64,000 nt of DNA from Acanthaster planci (taxonomy: Eukaryota > Echinodermata > Asteroidea > Valvatida > Acanthasteridae): the NCBI RefSeq assembly GCF_001949145.1, contig NW_019091399.1, positions 780,322 to 844,321 of the forward strand, read 5' to 3'. Below are positions 11,161-22,600 of the stretch, piece after piece (position 1 is the stretch's first letter; each line of letters begins with the position of its first letter). A program made the position numbers and the translations under genes. Under the pieces are notes generated by a model, which did no database searches, was not told the DNA's origin, and worked only from the letters and a program-made list of their open reading frames with translations.

Positions 11161-12080
11161 ACCTGTCAGTCAGAAACATGTGGCCCTGCTGATATTGAAC
11201 CACGAAAGTCCAGATAATCCAGCATTTCAAATTTGAAGCTTCTGCAAGAACTCCCGCCCAGGCAAAATTTGTCTCGATGGTTTTTGTTTTACTAGGTAAT
11301 TACTTGTTAGTTGACATTGTTTTTAAACTCCATTTGTCCACGACCGCCACTGTTTGAATTGGAGTCCAAATCATGACATTTCATTCTCATAGCTTCACTG
11401 TAGAAATTTGACCTTGAGGTGTACATTATTAGGCAAGTAATGCTGAGAGTAAAACGTCTTGGGGGTTTGCAGGTCTAATATGTAGAGGGTTGCGACATGA
11501 GTGTTACTGTTAGCGGAAACAAACTGGCAGGTATATGCACCAGTGAACACGGACAGCACAGTACACTCTACTGTACACAATGGGCAGCCATTTTGGCTCC
11601 AAAATCTGAAGCTGCTCATCTCCATCTATACACAGCTCTGGGTGTTTGTTTAAATGTTGCCCTCATGAGACCATTCTATGTAAGAATTGCCCCCAGTCTT
11701 TTTGACTGTATGTTTAAATTCCTCAGCACTTAATGTTACCTATGGCATCAACAGAGGGTCATAAGTTGTCAAAGTTGATTCTGCTCCATAGACTTTTTAA
11801 TTTTAGTTAGAATTCTAGAGATAATTTTGTGGGATTTTTAGCTTAGTTATTTTCTCGGTGCTGATTGCAAATGAAGGGTCCGTCAACCTGTGAATTTGAA
11901 TTTTGTGAAAAAGCAAAACCATAAAGACTGTCCTTAACTTGTTTTGTAGTGTTAGATTGGATGGTATTGTCACTGAATTATCCCTAGATTCGTCTTTGAC
12001 ATTCATCTTTGGTTGTCAAAATACCTTGCACTAACAAAAATCTTATTACCTGTACAATAAAGCATGCCAAGTTTTACTCC
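11161..12080 (+). other. hnRNP L 3' UTR (predicted)
   Basis: AT-rich, non-coding sequence follows the stop. The first canonical AATAAA is at 12056-12061, giving a UTR of roughly 0.9 kb. Further AATAAA hexamers lie near 12811 and 13371, so longer isoforms are possible. The end is inferred, not shown. Confidence 0.55.
12056..12061 (+). promoter_or_regulatory. Candidate polyadenylation signal, hnRNP L
   Basis: AATAAA, preceded by ACCTGTAC and followed by GCATGCC. It is the first canonical hexamer after the stop codon. Confidence 0.5.
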
Positions 12081-12261
12081 ATCAACAGCCAGTTGAATAT
12101 TTGAAATCATGTGTGGCCTACTGCCTCTCAGAATTCAAACAGAATTATGTTTGCATTGGTAAAAAAGCGGGAAAATAAGTTGCTTTTAACAAATTTAGCG
12201 GTACTGCTTTGTTTGATACCTTAGTGAATCATTTGCACTTCATTATACGGTCAAGCAAGAA

Positions 12262-12433
12262 TACTGCCGTTTCACAATAGTGCGCCACCAAGAGTTTGCG
12301 AGGCATTGGCCAATCACAATGCGCAAAATTTGTCTACCCAATGCGCGTTTGGAAAGGGTCGACAAATTTCGCGCGTTATGATTGGCCAACGTGTTGCAAA
12401 CTCTTGGTGGTGCACTATTGTGAATCGCCCGTA
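12262..12433. mobile_element. Long-inverted-repeat MITE, copy 1 (172 bp with TA ends)
   Basis: Almost the whole element is one imperfect hairpin. The left arm begins TACTGCCGTTTCACAATAGT and the right arm read in reverse begins TACGGGCGATTCACAATAGT. Both continue through CACCAAGAGTTTGC, TTGGCCAATCA and TTTGTC-ACCC to a short centre. TA at each edge fits a Tc1/mariner-type target-site duplication. No coding capacity, so it would be non-autonomous. A sister copy of the same length is at 21862-22033. Confidence 0.88.
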
Positions 12434-13467
12434 TTAATCACGCCAGAAATAGAAGTTACAGAAACGGCGAGATACAAATGAGAACAGATGCAGATCCGCA
12501 GAGCACAGCTATAATTATTGTGTACAAATAATGGTATCAGACTTTCATTTCTTCAGACTATTTCTTGCGTAGTTTCCGTGTAATGTTGTCAGTAAACCAT
12601 TAGTGTTTTTAAGAACTCGGTGGACATGACGTCTTTTTGGATTTCATACATTGCTTGTTTCCTCAATGCAGCGCAGTTGCAAAGTGCACTTGGAGAATAT
12701 TGTGGCTCGTTCTAGTTTGACATTGAGCACAAGTTCATTTTAATGATGTATTTACATGGAGTAGTTTATGTAAAAGTTAGATGTACAAGCATTGTCTCTT
12801 CCTTTTTAAAATAAATTCATTTCTTGCAGTGGTAGATAGACTTTTCTGTAAGAAACTTGATCGAAACAAGCCTTCTATCCCGCAGGGATATGTATATGTG
12901 TAAAGTTGGTGTCTTAAGAGAACACTGCCGCTGTAATGCTTGGCACCATGTAGCAGGCGATCATATCATGTGCCGCTCTGGTTGTTCTTAATGAAAGTCA
13001 TTCTGTTAAGTGTATTTTAACTTTGCTCCATTGCACATCGTGGCACACGTTTTGCTCTTGAATGTCCTAAGAACGAGTGCTTTGTTAACACTAAACTTCG
13101 ACGAATTAAGTTTTATTCAACTGGTTGTAGAAAATATGTTCAAATTTATCTCAGCAGCAGTTTTTAGAATCCTTGTTCTTGAACTGCACGATAAAAACTG
13201 TTATTTAGTAACCTGACTGCTTAGCTTAATGAAATCTAGTTCCTCGGTTGTAGAGTTCGTTTGTGTAATGCCTTATGTAACCTATTCATGCATAGTACTT
13301 GTCCGTTAATATGTTTTTTACGTCATTTACTCCAAGCTATAACGAATTCTGTACGATGTGGTCAACAGGAATAAAAATTGAACAGCTGCAACCTGAAACG
13401 TTTTGTCGATGGTTAGACTTCTATCCTGTATTGTCGATTGTTTTTGAAAACACATGTAATTGTATTA

Positions 13468-13593
13468 TATAGAGGCTTTGCGTGGTAGCCATCTTGCATG
13501 GCAGCTCTTTTGTAACACAGGGAAACCTTCTTTGTATATAATGTGGAACAAAAGTACTTGCCTGAAAGATGGCAGTCATGCAAACCCTCTGTA
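13468..13593. mobile_element. Small inverted-repeat element
   Basis: The left arm TATAGAGGCTTTGCGTGGTA and the reversed right arm TACAGAGGGTTTGCATGACT pair imperfectly. Both run on through GCCATCTT and CTTTTGT, over about 45 bp, with a short centre. The size, hairpin form and TA edges fit a decayed MITE. Confidence 0.55.
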
Positions 13594-15340
13594 GCCTTGC
13601 AGGTGTGTGTAATCTGTTGTCAGCAACGCAGTAGAAACAAAACTAATGAAAACGTTAAGATATGACATGGATGGTAGCGGTTGACTATTTGGCTGTACAT
13701 GTTTCATGACGGAGACATTTGGTTGTTTCACTTGCCTCCATATAGTTACCCAGTATCTTGGCTATTGTTGGCTTTTGTAAAATGGGTCTTTTGACGAAAG
13801 CACCAGCGTCAGATAATTGCTTTGTTTACAATGCAAGGTGGCCGAAAATTCGTTCCTGTGTGCGTAATAAACTGTTTTCGTGGAACTGGGCAATGATGAA
13901 ACCGTGCCCATTTCTGGAAAAGTGAAAGATAGATGTAAATGAGATACCGGTAACCATTTTCAGTTATAATTAATTAGGTGCGGATCCATGAGGGGTGGGG
14001 TCGAACCCCCTCCCCCACTCTTAGACAGAAAAAAATTTAGAAAATGATAAAAAACGCAAGTAAATTAAAAACAAAATAGCATCCTGCCGATTCTTCATAT
14101 GTGTACATCAACACCATTGTAAAAAATATATGTCACGCAATGTTTCAGTGTCGTTTCCACTTACATTGAGACATGAACAAAACAACCGCCGGAGTGATCC
14201 CCCTCCCCCCTGGAAAATTCTTTGATCGGCTCCTGCTTATTACACACGACGGGGATTATTCTGCATTGCGACAGACGACTGAACGCAGTGGGGGCAGTAT
14301 TTTACATATACTGTGCGAAGGACAGAATGTGCTGGATTTTCAGAGGGGACGGAAACGAATCTCCCTTTAATTTTCTCACAGCAGTTTTACCCAACTGTTG
14401 GTTTATTGTAACAGTAAGTCCTGTTTTTCAATCTGTTTTGTTTTGTGTTTCGTTTAACGATCATAACTGAAACTTCTTAATGTGAAATAAGACACAAAGA
14501 TTCGGCTTGTGTTTTGGCTAATTACCAAACCCATTAACTGAAGCGTCTTGATATTGCAGTTTCGAGAATATCTTATTTCCACATATACATGTAAATCCAC
14601 AAAATATATAACTTCAAAATGTTTACACGTGTATCCATTTACATACAAGTTTAAAAAATACTGCCTACGTCTATGAGAGTATACACATGTATATTTAATA
14701 CTGCACTTTAAATGTGAACATCACAGTATTGCAGAATAATATAGTTGTACATGTAGCCAATTTAACATGAGTGGTCATAAATTATATACCACCTTATTCT
14801 ATTAAACGAAATCTTCAAAACATACCATTCTTCTACCTACCAACTTATGGGTTTATATTGGAAGTGGGCATGCACGTGCTCACGTTGTGTTTTCCTTATT
14901 AATAAAAGAGTTAAATATTTCTTTTACCTGAATTATTAATAAAACACAACCGACTAAATTCTTCACCCATCCAAAATTTGATGTACCGTCATTTCAACTG
15001 TGTACTGTACACCACAATTTTAAACAATCATTAATTGTGATCTCCCATAAATCTCACTAGTGACAATATATGGGAGACAATATATATTTACATATACAAT
15101 GTAAATGCACGCTTTGTGCCTCGGAGATGTATTTCTAATGCAAATCCAAACATGAGTCGGTGTTCAAATATGCTATTGGTGGATTTCAGACTTGTGCCCC
15201 CGCATATGACATCGCAATTACCTGAAAGGATAGTGATGGATTCTTCTCTTGCACATGTATTAAAGATAATTATTATCATGTGGTGGATCACCAGCATGGG
15301 CTTGGCGGAGGACAAGAGGGCGTATTCCCCCTGTGCAATA

Positions 15341-15400
15341 AGGGGAAAGGAAAGAAAAGAAAGGAAAAGAAAAGAAGGAAACGATAAGCGAAGGGGGTAA
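15341..15400 (+). repeat. Purine-rich low-complexity tract
   Basis: GGGGAAAGGAAAGAAAAGAA and similar runs of A and G with no pyrimidine for tens of bases, then a mixed GA stretch. It is simple sequence with no gene. Confidence 0.7.
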
Positions 15401-15749
15401 GGGACGTGAATCGCCAACTTTCTGAAATACCTCGGAATTGATCGATTCCACCGTTCTTTGGTAAATGAGTGCTTCGGCCGCCGGAAACAATTCCTGGCGA
15501 CGCCCATGATCACTCGTGGCATCGCAGACGGACAGGAGAGCCATGAGACATGGTTAGAATTAGAAGACAGAATGTTGTCATGTATGATCATTGGATGATG
15601 GCTCTAGCCAAATGAGGCCCTAAGCTTCCCCAGTGCAAGTTGGACCCTTGTTATTATATTGTGGATCAGCGATATTTGTGATTGGCTGTAAGTTTCCCCT
15701 TTACACTGACCGAGAGTTGCCCATATAATCACCAGCTTCCTCACATGAG

Positions 15750-15815
15750 ATTAGGACCCACGAGTTCCTGCACGATAGAGCTGAATGTGTGAGCCACTCG
15801 ACCACCGAGTATAGT
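15750..15815 (-). repeat. Possible decayed tRNA-derived SINE head
   Basis: On the minus strand TGGTCGAGTGGCT matches a tRNA box A closely. A weak box-B-like GGGTCCTAATC follows about 45 nt later. Pairing of the acceptor and anticodon arms is poor, so this is not an intact tRNA gene. Confidence 0.3.
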
Positions 15816-16396
15816 TGGCTCTAATCCAATAGAGTAAACCGGTACTGCAAGTAATCAGTGATATTAATTGGCTTTGTGCCGCTGACGTTTATTTTTTACA
15901 CTAGTTTTAAACCTTGGAAAATTTTGGTTAGTCACCCAACGTATCTATTAAATGTCTGCACTTTTTTATTTCACAGTTGATAGTTCATGCAAAGACTGTT
16001 CAGTAATACAGTAAATATATACAGGTCATTGTTGACCTATGTCCATGAAACAAAACAGACGCCACTTCATTGCAGTTGTATGGATATTATTCTCCTGTAG
16101 ACCTTTATCATGATGCTACAGTTTTTTGTGTTGGCCCTGTATACCAAATGGCAGATATTTGGGCCTATTACAGTACTTCGTGAAACCTGATCGAGCCTGA
16201 AAGGAGCCATTTTCCAGCTGCTAGACCATCAATCCCCGCCGCTTGAAAAGATTAACCTCTAATTCAAAAGGAACATTTCTTCTCGGCGCATCCTCAAACA
16301 TTAAATTTGTTGTGGATTGGTCTGGTAATTTTCTCGCTGGTTTAGTCCATCTGTTTGAAAATCCGTCTAGGTCTTGGAGTGTATTTGACAAGAATG

Positions 16397-16402
16397 TTTA
16401 TT
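16397..16402 (-). promoter_or_regulatory. Candidate polyadenylation signal, Stum gene
   Basis: AATAAA on the minus strand (TTTATT on plus), about 120 nt after the predicted stop. It gives a short 3' UTR. Confidence 0.55.
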
Positions 16403-16522
16403 TTTGTGGAGGCCACATTACGGAGACAATCCGTGATTCAGACATCAAGACTGCTGTCTTCCAATTAATCAAGTGGGAGCACTGTATCCGACATCGCTCC
16501 GTCTGGTCAATCGTGTCTAGAT

Positions 16523-16602
16523 TCACCGCCCCATAAATGCCTTGGTGACGGCCTTCGCAGTGGATATCTTCTTTTCGTTTCTCTTGTAGTTTCTGTATTC
16601 GA
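16523..16602 (-). CDS. Stum exon 3 (C-terminus)
   Basis: Acceptor TTTTTTCTCACAG. Joined in phase 1 it reads IEYRNYKRNEKKISTAKAVT-KAFMGR and stops at TGA (16525-16523). The membership of this exon rests on frame, splice sites and the nearby AATAAA, not on recognised homology. Confidence 0.75.
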
Positions 16603-19600
16603 CTGTGAGAAAAAATGACAGTGAAAACGGCAGTTATTCCCAGCATGCAGACCAACAGATTTGCCAAAGCATTTCAGAGAGACATTTTCTCCGATACATG
16701 AGGAAGGTCATTTGTCACATACACGCAAATGCAAATTCTGTAGCGTTTTTTTTTCTCAAACCACATGGCTTTCATTTTACCATTCAAGTGTACGATATCA
16801 GCAGAATAATTTTACTTCTGTTGCAAGCAACAAATATCTCGGGTAAATGTCATACAAAGCGAAGTTGTATACACATATATCTCAAAGTTTCGATTTGCAG
16901 TAACCTTATCTGGAATAAACGCTACAAATTAATTTTGAGTGCTCATGAAAAGAGGGGTGGGCCCATGAACCGTGCTTTCGCAAGCACAGACAAGATTTGA
17001 TTCTTCAACAGAACTGGCTGAACTTGCTGAAGTTTCCATTAAAACGGTAGGCAAAGAAAGTTGATTTCTTTCGGCTATGCCATTTCCTGTGCAGAGTACA
17101 CTTTCAAACGTAGTGTGCAATGAGAAATGATTGGGCTTGGCGTTGTCGGCAACCACTCCAGGATATGTAGCATGACAAAGTGATATACATTCAATAAAAC
17201 TGCCCCTCTTTTGGGGTTGAGGTTCTTCTCTTTTCAACGACTTCAATCACTCGTTACTCCGTGAGTCATAACCATCTCTCACCCAGTCAATAGACTTTAA
17301 TCTTCCTGCGATCATGGACATGTACTGATTTTGTTTGCGCTTTACGATAGTTTTTAATAGCCAGGCACAGGGCACTATATGAATTCCAACCAGGGCTGGA
17401 TATTTCGACAATAGACTTCGCTCCAAAACGACAGGAAGTGCCTTTTTAAAAGTATCGTTTGTTGGTCAAATGTTACATGTAACTAGTGTTTCAAACTCTC
17501 ATGTTTTGCTACTGTCGTGGCTTCAGTGCAATAGCCTGCCAGAACTTCCATCGCTGGATAAAAATATGTAAGACTGGTACAGATTCAATAAGACTGTTAT
17601 GCCCCGATGACTTACTTGCAAATTGAACCATGAATACTCCCCACGTGACACTCCAAATCCAGCCAACCAGCAGGAAGGGAACGGTAAAGAGCTGTGAGAC
17701 GGCCACGCACACGTTGGTGCAGAAAGAGTTGATGAGCTCGTCCTTCTTGGTGTGTTGCTGGGGCTGCGCCTTGCAGCAGAACAGACTGAAACCGGATATC
17801 AGGGTACCTGGGGGGAAGGCGACCAACTTATCGAAGTTTATACAAATCTCGCGTGATTCTGAGGGAGTTTTGCGGCAAATGAGCAAAGTTTGCAAAGTGC
17901 TGTGCAGGTACATACCATTGTAAAGCATGGAATATACATGTACATCACACTGCCCGGTATCAGGGGCCTATATTCATCAGCAAAAGCGCAAGTCTGTCTA
18001 AACATTGGTCGAATTGTACTTGCATTCGCTTAAAAAAATTAAACATTTCGTTTTAGAAGGGATGATCGTCATGCTCTATACCACAGTGGGGAAAACATAA
18101 CAAACGATGAAATAAACAAGACACAAGTAAATCAACACTAAATGCTGGTAAATGTACAAAGTATTAAAAACAGAGAGGGTGAAAGGAGACAAGTTTTAGT
18201 TACAAACCTCTACCCATAGTGTTTTTTAACATGTTCCTCCTGCCCAAGATCTCCCCTAAATCGTTTTGAATCCTAGCCTCAGCGGCCGTTTTCCCGTCAC
18301 TAGAGTGTGTCTACTCGATTTTCAATTTGGAACACAGCGTTACACTTGCAAATTTGATTGTCAAGCCAGAACTTAAGTGAATTATAGCACCTTCGTTTTA
18401 GCAGACCTTTGAGCCTCGAGAGCCCGTTTTGACACGTCTGTGAAGGTGTTAAAGGTGTAAGCGTGTGCAGTGCTATGCTACCTTGCATGGTATCACACAT
18501 GCTGCAAACTCATATCCCTGGAAAGAATGAAAAATTTAGATTTTTTTATCTGCATGGGGTGAAATCTTCTGTCTTGGTACTGCTTTCGTGTCAGAACATT
18601 CGTGAATTCAATTGGACAGACAGTGGCGTAGCTAGGGCTGCATGTCCGGGGGGCATCCTGGGTGCACACATTTTTCAAGGGGGCACCACAAGAATATAAG
18701 CTGCAGGTGCATATGCATGTATAGCTATATAAACGCAATGGAAATGATTCAAAGATTTCAAGGGGGCAAGGGCATCTGCTGGGGGGGACGCTACTGTTGA
18801 CAGGAGGGGCATAATGTCATATTTTATATAACTTGACATCCTCGCCTGGTTGTTAATTCGTGGTGCTTTGGCAGATTGCATGTGATGAGTGACACTCCAC
18901 ATTGGACACAGATTATTGGCGTACACATCAAGAAACACTGCAAAAACTGGGGTGTTAAATTTAACACCAGAGGACTAAACCTACACTTTTCACTGGTGTT
19001 AAAAATTTTTGGTGCTATTTGGTGTTACTTTTACTACCCTCCAGCGCACTGTAACACTTATAAGTGTGCAAAGTAACACCAGCGGGGCTAAAGTAACACC
19101 CTACAGTATGGTCATCTGAAAACACCAAAAAGGTTTGATTTAAGTGTTGATTAACACCAGTTTTTGCTGGGAATGAAAGCACCTACAGAGCTCTTTTTAT
19201 TCAGTGATGGTTAGATGTAAGGTCCTATAGGATATATAATTCATCAATGAAACCGCAGTAACCCTAAAGGCTGAAACATTTCACCGTAGCCCGAATGACT
19301 ACAACTGAGGCCGTATCAACGGTCTCACCAACATATATAATGTACAGAGTAAGTAGCAGGAAACACAGATTCCCTCACGGGTGCAGAATAAGCCTAATTG
19401 TAAGCCTATAACAAAGGCAGAATGATTTTCATAACAACCGCACTTAATTAACGTCGATATGGCGATGGACTGCAATACCTGCAAAGTCGATAGAGTGACA
19501 AACAGAAAGCAGGTGGTTGGCGGATAGTGTTTATCGTAGAAAGAAGCATTGCTCGTAATGAAGGAACGGGTGAAATTAGCGTGGACTCCGCCCCGTATAG

Positions 19601-22600
19601 GCCTACACACCAAAATGAGAATGTCGGGTAATCTGTGTATTCAAGGAATGTGGAACGTCTAGACAAGTCCTTAAGGTAACAAAATTCATCTTTTTTCATT
19701 TTCGATTTCTTTTTTTTTCTTTTTGGCTATTTTCAACTGTGCTAGGTAATGCTCTGTTAAAGCATGAAGTGTTCCCTTAAGAAGCCGGATATATTAGGCC
19801 TAATTCTAAGGGCACAAGTACTATAACAAGCTATTGCGTCAGCAATGGCGTATTTATGTTACCGGCCCAATCCAAAAATATATGCGCTCTTCAGGGAAGA
19901 CTGGAACGAGGTTTGTAGGTAGCATCAGTGGAGGAACATCAGAGAGCCTGTTTATACTCCGTAACATCAACAAAGGGGAAATACAAAAAGAAAATGATAA
20001 TTTCCTCATTATACGCCATTAGTATTTCTGATGAACCAAGACAAACGCTTGAAAGCGTGCAAGTCTTTCTTATTTCTAAGATTCGACGGAAACGTAAGAA
20101 GCTACATCCGTGTGCAGTGTATTTTTGATTATTGAAAGGAAGAGTGTGTATTTATGCCGCAATTTCTCCCGTCTGTGAAGACTGGTTGCAAGAACAAGCT
20201 CGCTATCATTGTGTGGTAACCCCAATGTTTGAGGACATAAATTACACAAATTACATGTAATATCAATCACAATAAAAGAGACGTATATATACATAGCCTT
20301 ATATTATTATGATCTTAATGATCGTTGCCATAATGGGAGTTGCCGCTGGAGCATTATATTCTCCCGAGCCTTAAATTATTGTTCCGAATGAAGAGCCATA
20401 TGCCACATCAATCAGCAGGCATAACTGGCCCTTTCCCTGTACTAGATGATGTTTGTGTATCCATGCGCTGCAGATCATAGCAACGGATAATTGGTTCCAC
20501 TTGTTCTGCTCGAGTAGCTCATTGTGCGTTGCCATGGAAATGCTTGAACCACCGCGTGCAGATGATAGGTTTAGACGTTGAGGTATCAGCATAGACCTCT
20601 TCACTAATAAATTCATAATTATGCACGCATGCGCACAAATGGCCTTGGCGGCAAGAAGTGTGAGCGGGCCATTGAAAATGTATAGGGTACGTGTGACTTC
20701 GATGATCATTTTCTCTCAGGTTTCCTGACTTTGTTCGTTTTTTCTTGAGAAAAACCCATTACATCGTTTTTGCTATTAGATTCTTATTTAAGTGGAATTT
20801 TTAGTAAGTTCGTAAGTTTTTCTGTGCTCACGAGATCGCCGTTTCTCAGTTTGGCCCCCTCTCCATCATAAGTAGTATGAACTACATCTTTTATATTAGT
20901 GGATTTATTAGTGACGAGGTCCATTTGGCTATCCCGTTATTATCCCACACCCGTGCTTAATACAAAATACGAATTAAAGTTTCATTATCGATTCAAGCAT
21001 ATGTGTTCCTGATGTGTTTTAAGTAATGTGAACCTAATTTAGTCCTTTTATGAGCAATATGCCTTTCACCGTCATTACATCCTTGTTAACATTTCTAGAA
21101 GGTGTCTACATTGTTATGATGTGTGAGGAAACCTGAAAATTTCGAGGGAAATTATAAAACCGGACTTTACACCATTTATTTACACCATTACAGATTAGTC
21201 TCTAGAAATTTAATACCTAATTGAAATCGCTAACCCGCCGCCTCATTAAATATGATTGATTGAATCAGTCATCTTACTTGAGGAAATTTTATTCAGCAAG
21301 ACACAGTGAAAACACACGCACAAAACACACACATGATGCTCCACAACTATAGGCTTGTCGTTCTGAATACTGTATTAAACGTAAACATTTCACTCATCTA
21401 TTTTAATACGAATGGAAACCAAGGCTTATTGGAATAGAATTTTTAAAAAGATAGTTCTATACCTTTAAAAAATATATTATTTCATCGTTACTCTTGTATC
21501 AGCTGTTTTAGGAATCATCAGAACAACTGACAGTCAGAGATATTGCAGGATGTGTTTTTCCAGTGCCGAGGAAGTGAGTAAGACACGTAGAGCAAATATA
21601 TCCCTTTCCCGCCAAAATGGTCAATATTTACTGTCCCTTTCACAAATAGCGCAAGCTCAATATTTGCTCCTGGCTGTTTGGCGAAGATGTACAGTGAGGG
21701 TTATGCACCAATGGGCTGTCACGACAGACCGATGTCAGGAATTACGTTGGTACGTCTGTTCAGACTAATTACCCCAGTACGATGATACGACAAATGAGGC
21801 TGATAACTCACGTAATTTTCCCGCACTTTTCAATGTTATCGTTACTTTATTTTCTCGAATATACTGGCGATTCACAAGAGTGCGCCTCCAAGAGTTTTGA
21901 ACGCGTTGACCAATCACAGAGCGCGAAATCTGTCGACCCTTTCCAAGCGCTCATTGGGTCGACAGATTTTACGTGTTTTGATTGATCAACATGTTGCAAA
22001 CTCTTCGAGGCGCACTATTGTGAAACGCCAGTACATGTTTTGACATTATTCAAAGTTAAGCATCGCTGATATTCACTGTGTATTCCTGTTGATAGTGGCT
22101 GCACCATTTATGCTCGCTACTACTATGTTGCGTCAGTTATTAAATCTTCCACGATGACAAGCATCAGTGTAATGCCTTGTATACATGTTCATGTGTTTCT
22201 TTACAGACAGGGAGTGTGTATGTTAATTGGTTAAAGATTATCTCGCAACAAAATCCAAGTGCGTTGCTACCTAAGTAGCCTATAGAGTTCGTACCTGCTC
22301 AGAGATCGTCTCTGAGAATGTGCTAATAGCATAAAGGGAGCAATGGACGAATCGAAACAAATGCTCGAGAAAAAATGGAGCACAGAGGAATGTGGCTCCT
22401 GGTGGTAATAAACACGTTTAATGAACCCCATCAAATTAGCCAGCCGTTGTGTTAAGTGGCTCAGGCACAGGCTGAGGAAAATGAAATTTTGATGAAGCCT
22501 CGCCACAGGCAGTGATGCGACCAAGGTAACCGTCGATGTAACATGCGACCATTTAACATGTTGTGATTGATTTCACTTTTAATCACGCAGAGCTAACTCC

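Larger units (their letters stand above)
12434..16396. other. Spacer between hnRNP L and the Stum gene
   Basis: Mostly AT-rich sequence without a gene I can support. It contains an inverted-repeat element (13468-13593), a G/C-run repeat near 13980-14225 and a purine-rich stretch (about 15341-15400). A decayed tRNA-like segment lies near 15750-15815. Open frames of up to about 167 codons near 15.1-15.6 kb look random: low-complexity tails and no recognisable domain. Confidence 0.55.

Noticed and set aside
13980-14225. tRNA gene suggested by GGGGTCGAACCCCC
   Set aside because: Only a box-B-like palindrome is present. No box A at the right distance and no cloverleaf arms.
15088-15591. Open frame of about 167 codons on the minus strand
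   Set aside because: It runs through the purine-rich tract (giving a Ser/Phe-rich low-complexity peptide). It has no recognisable domain and no convincing splice context.
21305-21335. CA-rich run in the Stum intron as an hnRNP L binding site
   Set aside because: Short imperfect CACACA runs are common in animal introns. Nothing here singles it out.
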